Origin: Uloborus plumipes
Lineage: Eukaryota; Arthropoda; Arachnida; Araneae; Uloboridae
Direction: 5' to 3'
Assembly (NCBI GenBank): GCA_038373865.1
Contig: JAXGGA010002390.1
Span: 59,772 to 123,771 of the forward strand
DNA: 64,000 bases
Made by a program: the position numbers and the translations under genes
The notes under the pieces: model-generated
Told to the model about the DNA's origin: nothing
Databases searched by the model: none
Seen by the model: the letters and a program-made list of their open reading frames with translations, nothing else
Shown here: positions 23,046-35,030 of the stretch, in pieces
Numbering within the stretch: position 1 is the stretch's first letter
How the letters are laid out: every line of letters begins with the position of its first letter

Positions 23046-23694
23046 CAGGGTGTCCACTCCAATCGTGGACCAATAGCTAATTTCTAAACCGTTAGAGATA
23101 AGCATATAGTTCATTTGGGAAAACATCTCCAAATTATGAAAGGAATTTTGTGTCTATTCAATGTTTTTCAAAAAATCAAATTTTGAAAGAGTTACGAAAT
23201 TTAAATTTTTATACAGCCCCCCAATCCTATCAATCATATTTAGTAAAACATTCTTGACACTGTAACGTTTAAAACTAAAAAAAAATCACTCTTCTACGAC
23301 AAAAATTGACCGAGTTATGACGTTTTGAAAAATCAAGATTTTGAAGGATTTCGCATACGGTCCCTTAAGCTATCTCTCGATGACGTCATGAAACAATGCA
23401 AAATCTTGATTTTTCAAAACGTCATAACTCGGTCAATTTTTGTCGTAGAAGAGTGATTTTTTTTTAGTTTTAAACGTTACAGTGTCAAGAATGTTTTACT
23501 AAATATGATTGATAGGACTGGGGGGCTGTATAAAAATTTAAATATCGTAACTCTTTCAAAATTTGATTTTTTAAAAAACATTGAATAGACACAAAATTCC
23601 TTTCATAATTTGGAGATTTTTTCCCAAATAAACTATGCTTATCTCTAACGGTTTAGAAATTAGCTATTGGTCCACGATTGGAGTGGACACCCTG
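23046..23694. mobile_element. palindromic Tc1/mariner-type MITE, 649 bp
   Basis: Ends CAGGGTGTCCACTCC and the complement, flanked by TA duplications (23044-23045 and 23695-23696). The left half is the near-perfect inverse of the right half, with a short loop near 23360-23390. TA targets and CAGGGTGTCC ends fit the Tc1/mariner group. No protein is encoded. Confidence 0.9.
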
Positions 23695-24183
23695 TATATT
23701 TAAAAAGAAAGAAGAAATAATTTTAAAATATAGTTTTAAAGAACTAAAAAATACGCTTTTAGAGTAAATCAAAATATTTTATATCATACTCTGATTTTCA
23801 AAACTATTGAATATCCGCTAAGTTTACATGAACTTGTAAAACATCAATGTGTAAATATACTTTAGCTTTTAGTATTAAAAATAGTATTAGATGTATCACT
23901 TTTATGTTTGCAAAGAATGTGTGAATTTTATCTTTTATTCAGAGTTACATACACAAACAACTGAAACAATTATAATCCATCAACATGTAATAATATAGTT
24001 TAGCCTTTAGTATTAATAATAGTACAACAAATATTACTATTTTATTTCTAAAGAACGTGAATTTTGTCTTTTATTCAGAGTTACATACATACATACAAAC
24101 AAACAAACCCACATGTGAAACTAAAAAAACGTATTAAAAAAAGATTTTGTAATCATTTGAAACACATTTTCATAACTAAATAC

Positions 24184-24458
24184 CAGGGGCGGATACAAGG
24201 GAGGGGCGATAGCCCCTCCCTTGAGGGACTCTTCTTCAGAAGTTCTTCGACTTTGAAGTTCTAAAAAGGCAGTTTTAGATGATCTTCGATGATACTATGA
24301 GAAATGGTTGGGATTTTGGGCTCTGATCTGGATTTTTTCGAAATTGAAGGCTGAAACAATTGTAAAAAACATGTGTTAACTAGTATATGTGATAAAAAAG
24401 GGGGCAATTAGAAAAAAAAAATCGCCCCTCCCTTGGAGCATTTCTGGATCCGCCCTTG
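24184..24458. mobile_element. hAT MITE of the CAGGGGCGGAT group, 275 bp
   Basis: Ends CAGGGGCGGATACAAGGG and GGATCCGCCCTTG, flanked by a perfect 8-bp duplication CTAAATAC (24176-24183 and 24459-24466). Relatives with their own duplications sit at 32106-32382 and 49332-49622. Confidence 0.92.
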
Positions 24459-24873
24459 CTAAATACTGATTATTATAATCCGCTTGGACTGAAAGAAAAA
24501 AAAAAGAAAAAGTAGCATGAACATTCATCTGTCCGTTATTGTGATTTTTCTACGAACATGTTTTGAAAGATGAGGTAAAGAGGATTCGGGTTTCAAGACT
24601 TTCCCTCGTAAATTTTCGAGATTGAACTTCCAAAACCGAAATTTTAGCTGGTTTCTGAAGAAGTGAGATTCTCGTTATTTAATACAGTCAGAGGGGAGGC
24701 AATAGCCCCCGCGGCTTTAAATAAGTTAATGTTTTTACACATACTGAGAAATCCCGAAAGTAACCCCCCTCCTTTTCAAAACCACACAGGTACATTTTAG
24801 GAGGAGGGGTTATAATCGAGATTTAAGGTTAAGTATATTCAGGATTTAAGATAAATTTCAATTTAAACGAATA

Positions 24874-24926
24874 GGGGGGGGGGTATATTCGATGGGGGGG
24901 GGGGGTATATTCGATGGGGGGGGGGG
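24874..24926 (+). repeat. three poly-G runs of 10-12 nt in 21-bp steps
   Basis: G runs at 24874-24883, 24894-24905 and 24916-24926, separated by TATATTCGAT. This is a short tandem array and a possible G-quadruplex former. Run lengths may be affected by sequencing error. Confidence 0.8.
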
Positions 24927-25048
24927 TCCTTTTGGGATTTTACGGTAAGTGGACGTTTTTTTTTTTTTTTTCTTTTTCCATTAGAATTCACATTGAGTAT
25001 TTTTCAAAGTTACCTTTTGAGATTTTTAGGAATTTCCAATCAGCGAAC

Positions 25049-28000
25049 TTTTTAACCGACTTCAACAAAGGAGGAGGTTATCAATTCAAAGCGTATGTTT
25101 TTTGTTTTGTTTGTTTGCACATAACAGCTGATCTACTGAACCGATTCGGACGATTTTTTTTTTTTTTAATCGATAGGAAATGGTGTAACTTAGGTACCAT
25201 GTACTCATATGACGATATTTGTTCACTAGAAAAAAAGTTATTATGAAAAACAGTAAATTTCATGTCATTTCCCCATTAAATGATTAAATTTTCAATCCAT
25301 TGTTGCAAAAAATTTTTTGCCTCGCAACAGCAATATTAATAGTAATCATGATGAAAAATTTGAACCAAGGCTTAACTAAATCTAACATGAAACTCATTAG
25401 CGGTAACGTACGTAGTATGTGTTAAAATCTTATGAACAACGAGAAACTAGAATTGCTTTGAAATATAAATTAGTTGACAAACCGTTGATATTTAAATGGC
25501 TTTGATTAAGCTAGTACACAAATAAATACCAGAGAACAACAAAGATTATTTTTTAGTGTCAATCGTTTATAATTTAAAACGCGTTGATAGTTTCTTCTTT
25601 TTTTTCAGTTTATTTTATGGAGCATTTACTTAAGAAAATTAGGTGAAGTTCCGTAATTAAAAGAAGGTGAAGTCCATTACCTTATTTCATAAGTACACTT
25701 ACACTAAAAAAAATAAAATAAAATAATTTTGAAAAAAAATAGAACCGACTTCAGTTGGAAATTGCTCTAAAAAGTAAAAAATAATTTATTTCTTTGAACA
25801 CCATAGAAACTACTTTTAAACATAAGTTTTGAAGTCGGCGCAAAAACGATAGGTCAAATGATATTTAACCAGATTTTGCCAACATTTTTCGGAGAAACCA
25901 TTGAGAATTAAAAGCAGAATATTTGTACCATTACACGAATGTGTGGTAATGAATGAAGTGTATGCGAATGCTTTTAAGGAACCTGGATCCATTAAAATGT
26001 ATATGGGTGATTCTACGCTATTTGAATTTAGACGGCCAATGGAAAAACTTCATGTAAAACTGATTTTATTAATGTTTTTGTATGCTTAAGCATTACAGAC
26101 CATTATCTTTCATATGGACCATCCAATTAATTCACTACAATTATTTTATTTCAGCATTTATAGCTGAAAATAGTCATAAATGTATACTACCCTGGCCTGT
26201 CCAAATACTAGTTTTTATACAAACATGTTCGACGTTCAATTTTTGCTAACTTGGCATAGTGTTTTTTGCCATAATCATACACTTACATTAACAGAGAAAC
26301 ATATTTCATCAGTAAACATTGAAAAAATATTTATTATTATTTAAAAAAAATACACTTTTCAACGGGCCATAACAACAGTGTCACCTTCACCTGGCGAACT
26401 TCAAAGACTGAAATTTAGCACAAAAATACATGAGGATGACGTTTATTGCGAATAACCAGTGTAATACTAAGTAAAGTTAAAAGCAAGCTACGTGGTTTCA
26501 AAGAAAACCGAATATTATTGCATCGGTTCTTGTTGAAAGTGCCTCAAAGCTTACTGCGCCAGTCGCTGTAGTATTTCCCCTGGTAAGCATAACTTTTTAT
26601 GTTTCATCGTTACATAAGTGTGCCTATCTATAATGTAATGCTTATTGTGTGCAGACATCACGGTTTACGTGAAGTTCTGGTAAGAAGAACACGTGATGTT
26701 GTTTTTATAGGTAATGTGTGATTTTGTCACTTCTCTGGCGTCACTCCCCTGGCAGTTTTGTTCCAAAAAAGGGTAAATATACATTAAAACTGTGTCATAA
26801 GCATAATTAGTTTCATTTTTAATCTTAATTGCCCCTGTGAATGCAATTTGAATGAGCGTAAATAATGCAGGAAGTATTTTTATTTGGGATCTGCGGTGCG
26901 ACTTGTATGCAACGTGTCGTGTTTTCAAGATTGATTTTTTTTATTTTATTACAACGCGAAAAAATTTTTTGAATACAGGTCTTATAGAAATGAGCCCAAA
27001 CTGTGATTTTACACCGAAAAATAAGTGAAATAATAGTAAATCAAACCAGAATTCTGACAATAGTGTCACTCCCCTGGCAACGCATTTTCCCCTGTTATCG
27101 ATAAACCCCCCAAAAATTTAAATTTCGTCCGACCTTTACCACTACAATCATAAAAATAGCGGCTACTAGTGTTATAATGAGTGTGAAATTAAACAGAATA
27201 TTTTTTCTTTGGGGACACAAAAAACGCATTGATCGTAGAATCACCCATATAGTTGAATTATAGTTGCGTATGATTCTATACATTATTTTTGCGCCGACTT
27301 CAAAACTTATGTTTAAAAGTAGTTTCGATGGTGTTCAAAGAAATAAATTATTTTTTACTTTTTAGAGCAATTTCCAACTGAAGTCGGTTCTATTTTTTTC
27401 CAAAATTATTGTATTCAAAAATCGCGATCGTAAGTACGAACCTTATCCAAAAATCGTGATTGCTATAAAAATATTTTTGAAAAAAAAAAAAATTGAACCG
27501 ACTTCGGAACTTCACTCAGTAAGTGCTCTAGAAAGTAAAAAATAATTTTATTCTTTTAACACCATCTACACTACGTTTAAACATAAGTTTTGAAGTCGGC
27601 GCAAAAACACTATATAGAATCATACGAAACTATAATTTAACTATGTATATAAATTGCAATGAATCCAGGTTCTTTAATCGCATTCGCATACACTACATTG
27701 ACAACCACATATTTATGTAATGGTACAAATATTCAGCTCTTAATTTTCAATGGTTTCTCTGAAAAATGTTGGCAAAATGTAGTTAAACATCATTTCATTT
27801 ATAGTTTTTGCACCGACTTCAAAACTTATGTTTAAACGTAGTGTAGATGGTGTTAAAAGAATAAAACTATTTTTTACTTTCTAGAGCACTTACTGAGTGA
27901 AGTTCCGAAGTCGGTTCAATTTTTTTTTTCAAAAATATTTTTATTTTATTCTTTTTAGTGTAAATGTACATATGAAATAAGGTAATGTTTCCATTACAAA

Positions 28001-28862
28001 ACTTCACCTAATTTGCTTAAGTAAATGCTTCATAAAATAAACTATGTAAGGAAAAAAAAGAAGGAAAGTATCAACGCGTCTAAAATTTTAAACGATTGAC
28101 ACTAAAAAATAATCTTTGTTATTCTCTGGTATTTATTTGTGTACTACTTTAATCAAAGGCTAAATATTAACGGCTTTTCAACTAATTTATATTTCAAAAC
28201 AACACTAGATTCTCGCGGTTCATAAAATTTTACGACGTATTACGTACGTGGCGCTAATGAGTTTCATGTTTGCTTCAGTTAAGCCTTCATTCAAAATTTT
28301 CATCATCATTATAATAACTCTTTCTTATCAATCACGTTTTGTAACAATGTATTTCATATTTAATCATTTAGGACAAATCGCTTTAAATTTAAGCAAATAT
28401 TTGGAGATTTTCCTCACTTTCTTCAGAATTCCTTTATCAAACCTTATGTAAATTAAGACTAATAAAACCTAAAATATTACGAATCAATTAGTACCTGGTA
28501 CGACTCTCAGTTCGTTGGAGTTCAGGAGAAAAAAGCAGGTCATAGAAAGATACTCGGTTTAAAATTTTCAAAAAGACCATAGAAATGAATTTCATTATGC
28601 AATCCAGAGAAGCCTGGCGTTCAAAATGGTCATTATTACGATTACTGTGATCCCAATTTCTTTTTCGAAAGATTTCTGCAGGTTCCCGTTATCGAACCCG
28701 GACCACGAGAGAATGGGACCAATCGGAAAGAAAGACCTTTCTAACAAAAAAAGAATTTTTGAAATCGGTCCAGGCATCTTCGAGTAATCTTATAACATAC
28801 AAAAAAAATAAAATTCTCTGACGAATTGTATAACCTCCTCCTTTGTTGAAGTCGGTTAAAAA
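25049..28862. mobile_element. 3.8-kb nested inverted-repeat element with TTTTTAACCGACTTC ends
   Basis: TTTTTAACCGACTTCAACAA at the left is matched by its exact complement ending at 28862. Arms continue inward: about 25240-25720 against 27940-28460, 25741-25860 against 27807-27925, and 25874-26030 against 27630-27780. A further inverted copy (27285-27400) and direct copy (27500-27612) of the GAAGTCGG unit lie near the centre. Flanks CGAAC and CGAAAC may be an eroded target duplication. No intact protein is seen; frames inside are short and unrecognised. This is a foldback-type composite. Confidence 0.75.
26380..27079 (+). repeat. phrase module 2: copies of GTCACTCCCCTGGCA
   Basis: The phrase is exact at 26740-26754 and 27065-27079. 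Variants are at 26726-26739 (GTCACTTCTCTGGC, abutting the next copy) and 26380-26396 (GTCACCTTCACCTGGCG). Partial CCCCTGG occurs at about 26569. The copies sit in AT-rich DNA at the centre of the 25049-28862 foldback. Confidence 0.65.
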
Positions 28863-30310
28863 CGAAACTCATTGAAAAAAAATATGAATATCATCATTTA
28901 TGATTGTGAATATCTTTATTGCATTTCATTTTGTGACTTTCTAAAATACTTATAAGAAGAGCGGGAGGGGGGGGTGGTGTTCATCTCATTTTAGTTGTTT
29001 CTTCACTAAATAGCCGCTATGTTTGACAACTGACTGCAAAATACAGTGCCCGCCACTAATAAAATCACTAGATTATAAAATCAGCCGCATTATAAAATCA
29101 AATCTGGAAGAGCAGAATCATTTCTTTCTCAAAACATGTTAAAACCATCCTTTAATAAAATCATTAGCGCCGTTTTTAAAAATCAAGTTTTTGGAGATTA
29201 TACAGGTAGTGATCAAAATAATGGAAACACTTGAGATTCATAAGAAAAATCTACCGTTCATCGCAAATAAGCAATCAATTGTTTTGTAACTTTAGTAATA
29301 CAAAATATAGACTTCAGCGGACATTTCCACATTGAAATTAAATCACCCATGCATTCGGGGGACGACAAGAAGGGGGGTCGGAAGAAAAACAGCTTTTTGA
29401 CCATAGCTCTTCGAAAATAACTCGGAATAAGCTGTCAATTTCAGCAATTAATTAGCATACTATGTATAATTACTGTACAAATTTTTTTGGACGTACTACT
29501 TATACTTTCGAAGATATGAAACATTTTTTAAAAAACAGCATTTTTTTTTTTTTTTTTGAAGGGTTTTTGCTCATAACGCGCAGAGTTTTTGATAAAACCT
29601 TATAAAAACTTTAAGAAAGATGACAAAATACAAGAGAAAGAACATACTAAAACGGCAAATAAAAATATTAAAAATTCGATGAGATATGAACGTTAAAAGG
29701 AAATAATTTTTCACGGCGCATGCGCGAACGACAAAAATTTATAACTACAAAAATATTGTAGCCTGGTTTATACTGCATCTTATAGAAAAAGTTCCAGTTG
29801 AATATCGTAAAAATTAAAAAAGATATCAGCGATCTAGTGAGCTGTAATTCATTCATTCGCAGACAATACATAAATGGTGGGGGGTTGTCCACAAATAGTG
29901 TGGTGATAATTTTTCAATGTTTAATTGTACACAGTTTTAAAATTTATATTCGGCATAGAAGTCACATTTCGCCTATTTGGCCAAAAAGACCTTACACGTA
30001 GGTGGCCAAAAGTATCCGAACACCCTCTGAAACGTTTTGGTTTTGAACGATGACGCAATTACCTTTAATTTAAAAATAGCTCTTTGAGGACAGGCCCTCA
30101 CTACTTATGTATTGTCTGCGAATGAATGAAATACAGCTTACTAGATCGCTGATATCTTTTTAAATTTTCATGATATTCAACTGGAACTTTTTTTATAAGA
30201 TGCAGTATAAATCAGGGTACAATATTTTTGTAGTTATACATTTCTGTCGTTCGCGCATGCGCCGTGAAAAATTATTTCCTTTTAACGTTCATATCTCATT
30301 GAATTTTTAA

Positions 30311-31407
30311 CCCTTCACTGCACGATTTTTTATATTTTCATGAAAAAAATCATTTGTTACCTTTTAAATAACCCTGAGTTCAGGAAAAATGAAGAAAAAA
30401 ATTAATCTTAAAAATGTGCACCAAAAATGATGTTTTAATTGTTTGTTCTATATATGGCAAAAAGCGCATAGCATATGCTTTGTACAGTGGTTGGAAAAAC
30501 TACATATTTTTTGTAGCGAACTACAACTACAACTACTTTCTTATAAATGTAGTTAACTACAGCTACAACTACTTTTTTTTAAATGTAGCGAGCTACACTA
30601 CTTTTGAAATGTAGTTGCTACTTCGCTACTTTTAAAAAAAGAAATAAATAAAAAGAATACACCGTTTGAGGATCGACCAAAAAATTCGAAAAGTGGTTTA
30701 GATTAAAAAATTACCTCATGCGAATATGGAATAGAAATAGGAATTGTCTTTGAATTTATTTGTTACTTTTCCTTTTTGTTCCTTTTTTTTTGCTAAAATT
30801 TGTCCTTTTTAAATTTTTCGTACAATTTTTACGAATATTCGCCACAAGAACCACCTTGTTTTCTTTCTTCGTTCTCTTTTTTTTTTCATTTATTTTTTTT
30901 TTTAAATTTAATTTAAAGTAGTTTCTAGAAATCGCTACAAACTACTACTTTTTTGTATCGCGCTACTCGCTACTCTACTTTTTTTAAAAAGTAGTGCGCT
31001 ACACTACAAACTACTAAAAAATGTAGCTACTACAGTAGTTTCGCTACTTGTAGCGCGCTACTTCCGACCACTGGCTTTGTATACCAATAAGTGTAATAAT
31101 CTACAATGTTTTTGTGTCATAAGTGGTATAAACAAACTTTCCACTAAGTGTATTTAAACATTTTTGGAACAAAGGAAATAATGACTAAGCACACTTCTAA
31201 CGGAAATGCAGACCCTTTTTTTAAAAAAAAGCAAGAACTGTAATACCTAGACTAGTGCAGCTAACTAGTGTATAAAAATCACACTAAACTGTTATAGCAA
31301 TGTTCCAGAAGGGGCACAAAGCTCAGTTTAACTGCATTTAAAAATCATAGGAATATATGAGGGTTTATTTGGTTTGTGTCAGATCTGGCACACCGTGCAG
31401 TGAAGGA
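30311..31407. mobile_element. piggyBac-like MITE, interrupted
   Basis: Starts CCCTTCACTGCACG and ends CGTGCAGTGAAGGA, flanked by TTAA (30307-30310 and 31408-31411). The undisturbed target can be read from the other arm of the surrounding palindrome, near 29662-29675, and has a single TTAA. This confirms the TTAA duplication typical of piggyBac. The element is about 500 bp without the inner hAT copy. Confidence 0.88.
30485..31073. mobile_element. hAT MITE, innermost layer, 589 bp
   Basis: Ends CAGTGGTTGGAAAAACTAC and CTTCCGACCACTG, flanked by a perfect 8-bp duplication GCTTTGTA (30477-30484 and 31074-31081). The interior consists of repeated GTAGC/ACTAC steps on both sides. The open frame at about 30414-30614 is read-through of these repeats. 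Confidence 0.93.
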
Positions 31408-32105
31408 TTAATATTTTTATTTACCGTTTTAGTATGTTCTTTCTCTTGTATTTTGTCATCTTTCCTGAAGTTTTTATAAGGTTTGATCAAAAACTCTGCG
31501 TGTTATGAGCAAAAACCCTTAAAAAAAAATTGCCGTTTTTTAAAAAATGTTTCATATCTTCGGAAGTTTAAGTAGTACGTTCATAAAAATTTGTACAGTG
31601 ATTATACATAGTATGCTAATTAATTGCTGAAATTGACAGCTTATTCCGAGCTATTTTCGAAGAGTTATGGTCAAAAAGCGGTTTTTCTTCCGACCCCCCT
31701 TCTTGTCGTCCCCCGAATGCATGGGTGATTTAATTTCAATGTGGAAATGTCCGCTGAAGTCTATATTTTGTTTGTATATTACTAAAGTTACAGAACAATT
31801 GATTGCTTATTTGCGATGAACGGTAGATTTTTCATATGAATCTCAAGTGTTTCCATTATTTTGATAACTACCTGTATGTTAAAAACGGGGGGGGGGGGGG
31901 GGGGGAGAAAACACGCTTTTTCTTGTCTGAATAAAACCAGAATTTTCTTTCGCTTCAAGATTACAGAGGTTGACAGTTCATATCATTCAGTTTGAGAAAA
32001 AATCGTTCGCTAGAAAAACATGCCAAAACGTCAAGTTTTAAGAATGATCTTTACTTTCAAATTGTTTCTCAAACAACAATAAGTCAATGTTTTAAAATCC
32101 TTGTG

Positions 32106-32382
32106 CAAAGGCGGATACATGGGAGGGGCGATCGCTCCTCCCTTGAGGTACTCTTCTCCAGCAATTTTTAGATTTTGAAGCTCAAAAAAGGCAAATTTCG
32201 TTGATCTTTGGTGATGGAAAAGGGTGCGCGGATTCGGGGCCGAGACTGGAAATTGTTCCAAATGGGAGACCAAAACATTTGTAATCAACATGTGTTAACA
32301 AGGATGCATGGCGAAAAAAAATGGGCAAGTAAGAAAAAAAATCAATCGCCCCACCCTTGGAAAATTTCTGGATCCGCCCATG
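32106..32382. mobile_element. hAT MITE of the CAGGGGCGGAT group, 277 bp
   Basis: Ends CAAAGGCGGATACATGGG and GGATCCGCCCATG, flanked by TCCTTGTG and CCCTTGTG (7 of 8 identical). It is nested in the right part of the 29044-32546 element and about 75% like 24184-24458. Confidence 0.85.
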
Positions 32383-32548
32383 CCCTTGTGTAAGATAAAA
32401 GGAAGATAATAGTAGTAAATTTTTATTTTGTTTAAACTTTAAAACCCTTTCTTTCGTAATTTATATATGCCGGTTAATAAAATCAGCCGCTTAATAAAAT
32501 CAAATATCCTCGGCACAAATGTGATATTAATAAGCGGCGGGCGCTGTA

Positions 32549-34290
32549 GTAGCTCTTATCTTTTTTGTTTTTGGCGAAGATAGTCACCGTAGTTACATTT
32601 GCTTTAAATTAATGGCTTTGATTGCCTTCTTAATCGCCAGTCGCAGACTATATTTTTTTGGAAAAAAAGGATTTTATTTGGCAAGTACAATTGGCCAAAT
32701 GTTATTGTAACTCATATTAGATTACAATCAATACGTATTTGCGTACAAATACCATGTAAAAATATAAAGAGTTCAAGAAAATAATAAAGAAACAAAGCTC
32801 TGACAAATAAACTAGATTTTAATATTCTTTTAATTATGAATAAACAAGAAACCAGAGTGACTAGGCATGCTTTCTATGTATCTGCAGTTGAAAAATAACG
32901 TTGAAAGATCAGGACCAATTCATAAAAAGGTTGTTACCAAAAATAAGTATCAAAACATTCTTTTTCGCTACTGTACAATACTGCAAAAAGAGTAGTCGTG
33001 AGGAACATATAATAAACATTGGCAAACATTTCATAAAATTGTACTTGTTTCAGTCTCAGCGCAGACTTACCTAGAATAAATCATCAGGAAATATGATTCA
33101 ATAAAAATGGAATAAAAATTTTTTACACCGTTAAATATTATGATACATCAATTTTAAATTAAGACTTCGCTATTTAATACACAAATTTACAAAGGGGTTG
33201 ATTTTTGTAAATTTTTGAAACAAAATTGTGAAATTTAATGGTAAAATACTTGTGAGAGGAAAACACGCACATATAAAAAATTAAAATGAAAGAATATCAT
33301 ATCAGAAAGCATTTTGTTTAACTAGTGACTTAGGGATTCATTTCTGAAAATTTTGCCATTACTGAAAAAATTAAGCCATGTATAGAAATAAAATAATTTA
33401 AAGCTCATATCGCTGTTCCGGAAGAACAGTGACGTATTTGCATTTGACAATTTTTTTCAGTTACGTCATTGTTCTTCCGGAACGGCGATATAACAAAATC
33501 ACGTATTTCTTAAATTTGGGTAGTATTTTTTTTTTTTTAAATCTTTTGAAATTAAATAAATACCTTCAGCAGCAAATGTTTCTATTGATGTAATATGTTT
33601 GAAATAAAGAAGGAGATTATAATAATAGTTTACAACATAAAAATTTTGCTCATAAGAACTAAATAATTTTTTAAACAAAATGCAAATTTTAATTTTGCAA
33701 TGAAAGAAAATGTGTTGTATCAAGACCGAAAACTAAATGGGTTTGAACAATAAACTAAACATCTTTGTGCACATTTTAAAATTATCAAAAGATTTAGTAC
33801 AAGGTTTCCCAGAAAAGCACAAGGAGTGATCTTATGATTCTCAGGAAAGAAATATTTGGCATGTTTACATAGTATGAGCTCTGTTGTTTTGGCAAAATTT
33901 ATACATTTTCTAAATAAAATTGAAGTATATGACTATATAATGCAATGGATGGAATTTATTTACCTGTTTTTTTTAACTATCAAAAGAATTTTAGAATGAC
34001 AAAATTAGGGTTATTTCCTGCAAGGAACATGCCTGATATAATACAATTTGAAATACCTTTTCAAATATGTTCAGTTGCACATATTGGCTCTAGCTTTAAA
34101 AACTAGAAAAAGTGCGTAGAAACCAATGAGAAATTTGCAGGCTTAAAATAAAGAGAACTCTATCTACCTACTTTTTTCATCGAAATTTGCCAATCTACTT
34201 ATATTAAAAACTGAGTAACTTTCCATCTATGTCCTGCTTCATTCTCCTCAACGCCAATGAACTGAAATTCAAACCAGGCACCGATCGATT
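32549..34290. other. AT-rich stretch without genes
   Basis: No exon or repeat end is recognised apart from the small hairpin at 33405-33493. Frames on the minus strand near 33499-33723 have no family resemblance. Confidence 0.45.
33405..33493. repeat. 89-bp hairpin element
   Basis: The arm ATATCGCTGTTCCGGAAGAA is followed by CAGTGACGTA. It is mirrored by TTACGTCATTG and TTCTTCCGGAACGGCGATAT, with about 30 bp paired and two mismatches. The loop holds ATTTGCAT. Flanks do not show a clear duplication. It could be a tiny MITE or a structured regulatory site. Confidence 0.8.
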
Positions 34291-34299
34291 CATAATTTT

Positions 34300-34510
34300 T
34301 CAGACTTCATTCCTTTTAATTGACAAAGAGATTCTGAAGAAATAGAGAAAAATCTTCAAATTTTTGTTCCAAATTAAAGCGCTTTGTGCTAAATGATTAA
34401 ATATGAAATCCATTGTTACAAAATTTGGTTGATATGAAACCGTGATAATAATGATAATTTTAAATGAAGCCCTAACTGAATCAAACATGAAACTCATTAG
34501 ACATCTGCTC
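34300..34510 (-). repeat. dispersed repeat D (inverted copy)
   Basis: Contains AATGATTAAATATGAAATCC and GAATCAAACATGAAACTCAT. The same phrases occur on the other strand or in the same sense at about 18020-18060, 25260-25400 and 28245-28400. The family therefore also supplies part of the 25049-28862 arms. Confidence 0.6.
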
Positions 34511-34804
34511 TTTAATAAGAGCAATGTTGGCACATGCCATATCGGGAGTTTACACTATGTGTCTGCAAATGGCTAAGCACCTAATCTAGTCCCATTTGAA
34601 AGAAAAATAAATAAACCAAATAACAAATTTTTAGCATTTTCCAAGAGTCATATTTTTTCGAGTTAAGAAACTTTTCAGGGCTTTGAACTTGGTAGGACCT
34701 TTCAATAATTCTTGTGGATCAACTGAAAACATTTCAATCGGCCACAACCATTTTCATGTTAGCTCAAAATCTCATTGCTGATTTTTTATATTATGCATGA
34801 GAAA

Positions 34805-34963
34805 CAGGGCCGTAAGTTCAAGTTTTTCCAGGGGGGGGGGGGGGGGGCAAAGGGTCCAAACAAGATGAAATTGTATCGGAAAACCGAAAAACCACACCCA
34901 CTATGTAAATAAATTGATTTCTCAAAGCCGGGTGGGGGCCGACCCCCCTAAAGGACGGGCCTG
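34805..34963. mobile_element. hAT MITE, 159 bp
   Basis: Ends CAGGGCCGTAAG and AGGACGGGCCTG, flanked by a perfect 8-bp duplication ATGAGAAA (34797-34804 and 34964-34971). It carries a run of 17 G. The proline-rich minus-strand frame across it is translated repeat. Confidence 0.9.
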
Positions 34964-35030
34964 ATGAGAAAATACTGATGTAATGGTAGGACTTTGCAGA
35001 ATCCACACTACTGAGAGCAATGGGCTAAAC

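Larger units (their letters stand above)
29203..31874. mobile_element. palindromic Tc1/mariner-type element, interrupted
   Basis: Ends CAGGTAGTGATCAAAATAAT and the complement, flanked by TA (29201-29202 and 31875-31876). Both halves are long inverted copies: about 29203-29873 mirrors 30104-31874 once the insertion 30311-31407 is removed. The roughly 230-bp centre holds GGTGGCCAAAAGTATCCGAA, itself like a Tc1 terminus. No transposase was found. Confidence 0.88.
29044..32546. mobile_element. outer pogo-like element of a four-layer nest
   Basis: Ends CAGTGCCCGCCACTAATAAA and the complement (GCGGCGGGCGCTG), flanked by TA at 29042-29043 and 32547-32548. TAATAAAATCAGCCG repeats lie inside both ends. 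TA plus CAGT ends fits the pogo/Tigger group of Tc1/mariner. It encloses the elements at 29203-31874 and 32106-32382, and little original interior remains. Confidence 0.8.

Noticed and set aside
24914..25246. Phe-rich 110-codon frame
   Set aside because: It runs from a poly-G tract through poly-T into the end of the 25049 element; no conserved domain.
30414..30614. Tyr/Asn-rich protein
   Set aside because: Translation across the end of a hAT MITE (ACTAC steps).
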